From: Gammaproteobacteria bacterium
GTDB taxonomy: Bacteria; Pseudomonadota; Gammaproteobacteria; Burkholderiales; Burkholderiaceae_C
DNA length: 6,857 bases
NCBI GenBank assembly: GCA_030054245.1
Contig: JASGCH010000070.1
Location: forward strand, 1 to 6,857
Direction: 5' to 3'
The position numbers were made by a program, and so were the translations under genes. The number at the start of each line of letters is the position of its first letter. Within the stretch, counting starts at the first letter, position 1. Below the pieces are notes generated by a model. The model was not told where the DNA came from. It saw only the letters and a program-made list of their open reading frames with translations, and made no database searches. Shown in pieces: positions 5,639 to 6,857 of the stretch.

Positions 5639-6751
5639 TTATAAGGTTTTGAACCTTCTATGTTTTACTGCCTCGGCTAACCTCATTAAAACTTCTTGGG
5701 TACTTTCCCAACCAAGACAAGCATCGGTTATACTTTGACCATAAGTAAGTTTGAGAGGATCGTCTTTTCCAGGATTAAACGGTTGATTCCCTTCTTGTAA
5801 ATTACTTTCTAACATAATTCCGCAGATGCTTTGGTTGCCGTCTTGGATTTGGCGTGCCAAACTTTCAGCCACGGAAACTTGTTCTTGATAGCGTTTATGG
5901 CTATTAGCATGGCTACAATCGACCATAAGGAACTGCGATAAGCCAGATATTTCTAATTGCTTACAGACACTTTGTATGCTATTGGCGTCATAGTTGGTAA
6001 AATTTTTGCCTCCCCTTAGAATGATATGACAATCTAGGTTTCCCCTAGATTCTACTATAGCTACTTGCCCGTTTTTATCCACTGATAAAAAATGGTGTTT
6101 TTGTTTAGCCGCTAAAATCCCATCTATGGCAATCTGGATATTTCCATCTGTACCATTTTTAAAGCCAACGGGAGCGGATAAACCTGACGCCAATTCCCTA
6201 TGCACCTGACTTTCGGTAGTTCGAGCGCCGATTGCTCCCCAAGATATGAGGTCGCCGATATATTGAGGAGTAATGACATCTAAGAATTCACTGCCCGTAG
6301 GTAAGCCCATTTCGTTAATTTCTAATAACAGCGCTCTAGCTTTACGCAACCCTTCAGCGATTCGAAAACTTTGATCCAAATTAGGATCATTGATCAACCC
6401 TTTCCATCCTACAGTCGTACGAGGCTTTTCAAAATAGACTCTCATGACAATTTCAAGATAGTCGGTTAATTGAGGTTTTACAGAGTTTAACTGATGGGCG
6501 TACTCAATGGCCGCGTGGGTATCATGAATAGAGCAAGGTCCCACTACCACTAATAAACGGGGTGACTTGCCAGCAATAATGTCTGAAATTTTTTTACGAC
6601 TTTCAACTATCCAATTAGCTAAACGCTTGTCGATAGGAAAAAACTCTAACAAATGTGAAGGTGGAGGAATGCGAGAAACCTTGACAATTCTTTCGTTATC
6701 AGCTGGATTATTCCTATCGGTCTCTGGGTTGTATGCTTCTGTGGTTGCCAT
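5639..6751 (-). CDS. aroG: 3-deoxy-7-phosphoheptulonate synthase, class I (AroG/AroF/AroH type)
   Basis: DAHP synthase condenses phosphoenolpyruvate with erythrose 4-phosphate in the cytoplasm, the first step of the shikimate pathway to aromatic amino acids. The 370-residue protein matches the E. coli AroG family along its length. GPCSIHD (71-77), MRVYFEKPRTTVGWKG (103-118), WGAIGARTTESQVHRELASG (171-190), GFKNGTDG (196-203), SHANS (280-284) and ITDACLGWE (341-349) are all present. The four metal ligands of the family are intact (C73, H281, E315, D343), as are the phosphoenolpyruvate-binding positions R104, K109, R177, K198 and R246. It should be active. Which amino acid inhibits it cannot be read from the sequence. 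I start it at the ATG at 6751. An upstream in-frame TTG at 6775 lies inside tldD and has no ribosome binding site. The gene starts 4 bases after the tldD stop, with GGAGG (6769-6773) inside tldD about 17 bases before the ATG, so translational coupling is likely. Confidence 0.96.
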   Translation of the reverse strand: MATTEAYNPETDRNNPADNERIVKVSRIPPPSHLLEFFPIDKRLANWIVESRKKISDIIAGKSPRLLVVVGPCSIHDTHAAIEYAHQLNSVKPQLTDYLEIVMRVYFEKPRTTVGWKGLINDPNLDQSFRIAEGLRKARALLLEINEMGLPTGSEFLDVITPQYIGDLISWGAIGARTTESQVHRELASGLSAPVGFKNGTDGNIQIAIDGILAAKQKHHFLSVDKNGQVAIVESRGNLDCHIILRGGKNFTNYDANSIQSVCKQLEISGLSQFLMVDCSHANSHKRYQEQVSVAESLARQIQDGNQSICGIMLESNLQEGNQPFNPGKDDPLKLTYGQSITDACLGWESTQEVLMRLAEAVKHRRFKTL

Positions 6752-6755
6752 AATT

Positions 6756-6857
6756 TTACAACATTGTGCCTCCAACAGTCATTTTATCAATTTTTATGGT
6801 AGGTTGTCCCACTCCTACGGGTACGCTTTGTCCATCCTTACCACAAGTCCCCAATCC
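6756..6857 (-). CDS. tldD: TldD, C-terminal end (partial, cut by window edge)
   Basis: The minus strand reads out of the window edge as 33 codons ending in TAA at 6756-6758. The peptide contains GTCGKDGQSVPVGVGQPT followed by a terminal TVGGT motif, the characteristic C-terminus of TldD. TldD pairs with TldE (PmbA) in a metal-dependent protease that acts on microcin B17 precursor and CcdA in E. coli. The metal site (HExxxH) lies upstream, outside the window. It precedes aroG with 4 bases between them, which indicates one operon. The short length makes this a motif call, but the motif is distinctive. Confidence 0.85.
   Translation of the reverse strand, partial: GLGTCGKDGQSVPVGVGQPTIKIDKMTVGGTML

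Noticed and set aside
6751..6775. TTG start for aroG eight codons upstream
   Set aside because: The extra residues overlap the tldD 3' end in another frame, the GGAGG overlaps rather than precedes the codon, and the ATG at 6751 gives a normal family N-terminus.

Overview
The window is AT-rich bacterial chromosome (GC content not computed). The gene content points to a low-GC betaproteobacterium. It has a DUF6502 gene next to lipoproteins of the DUF5666 type, and a tldD-aroG gene pair, both arrangements I associate with Burkholderiales and related orders. I cannot name the genus from the sequence.

Layout. Bases 1-219 are an AT-rich leader with one well-formed sigma70-type promoter (TTGAAT, 18 bp, TATAAT). 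Its spacer holds a perfect dyad, TGGGA-N5-TCCCA, and a second copy of the dyad lies just after the predicted transcription start. This promoter appears to drive three plus-strand genes: a 259-residue protein of unknown function with no Sec signal peptide (220-999), a DUF6502 protein (1016-1837), and a secreted lipoprotein built of DUF5666-like beta modules (about 1946-3496). A 492-base gap follows. Most of it is a 224-bp nested palindrome (3528-3751) that looks like a miniature transposable element or structured intergenic repeat. After the gap comes a second lipoprotein, a clear paralog of the first (3989-5536).

A short convergent intergenic region with two strong stem-loops separates this cluster from two minus-strand housekeeping genes: aroG, the class I DAHP synthase that starts the shikimate pathway (5639-6751), and the last 33 codons of tldD, a modulator of gyrase/metalloprotease family protein (6756 to the window edge). 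tldD and aroG are 4 bases apart and almost certainly co-transcribed.

How the parts may work together (inference). The plus-strand cluster looks like an envelope or surface module: a putative exported protein, a possible regulator of the poorly described DUF6502 family, and two tandem outer-membrane lipoproteins, each with six modules and a cysteine pair 31 residues apart. The twin dyads at the promoter suggest that the cluster is controlled by a dimeric DNA-binding protein, for which the DUF6502 product is one candidate. I found no tRNA, rRNA, CRISPR array, transposase or integrase gene.
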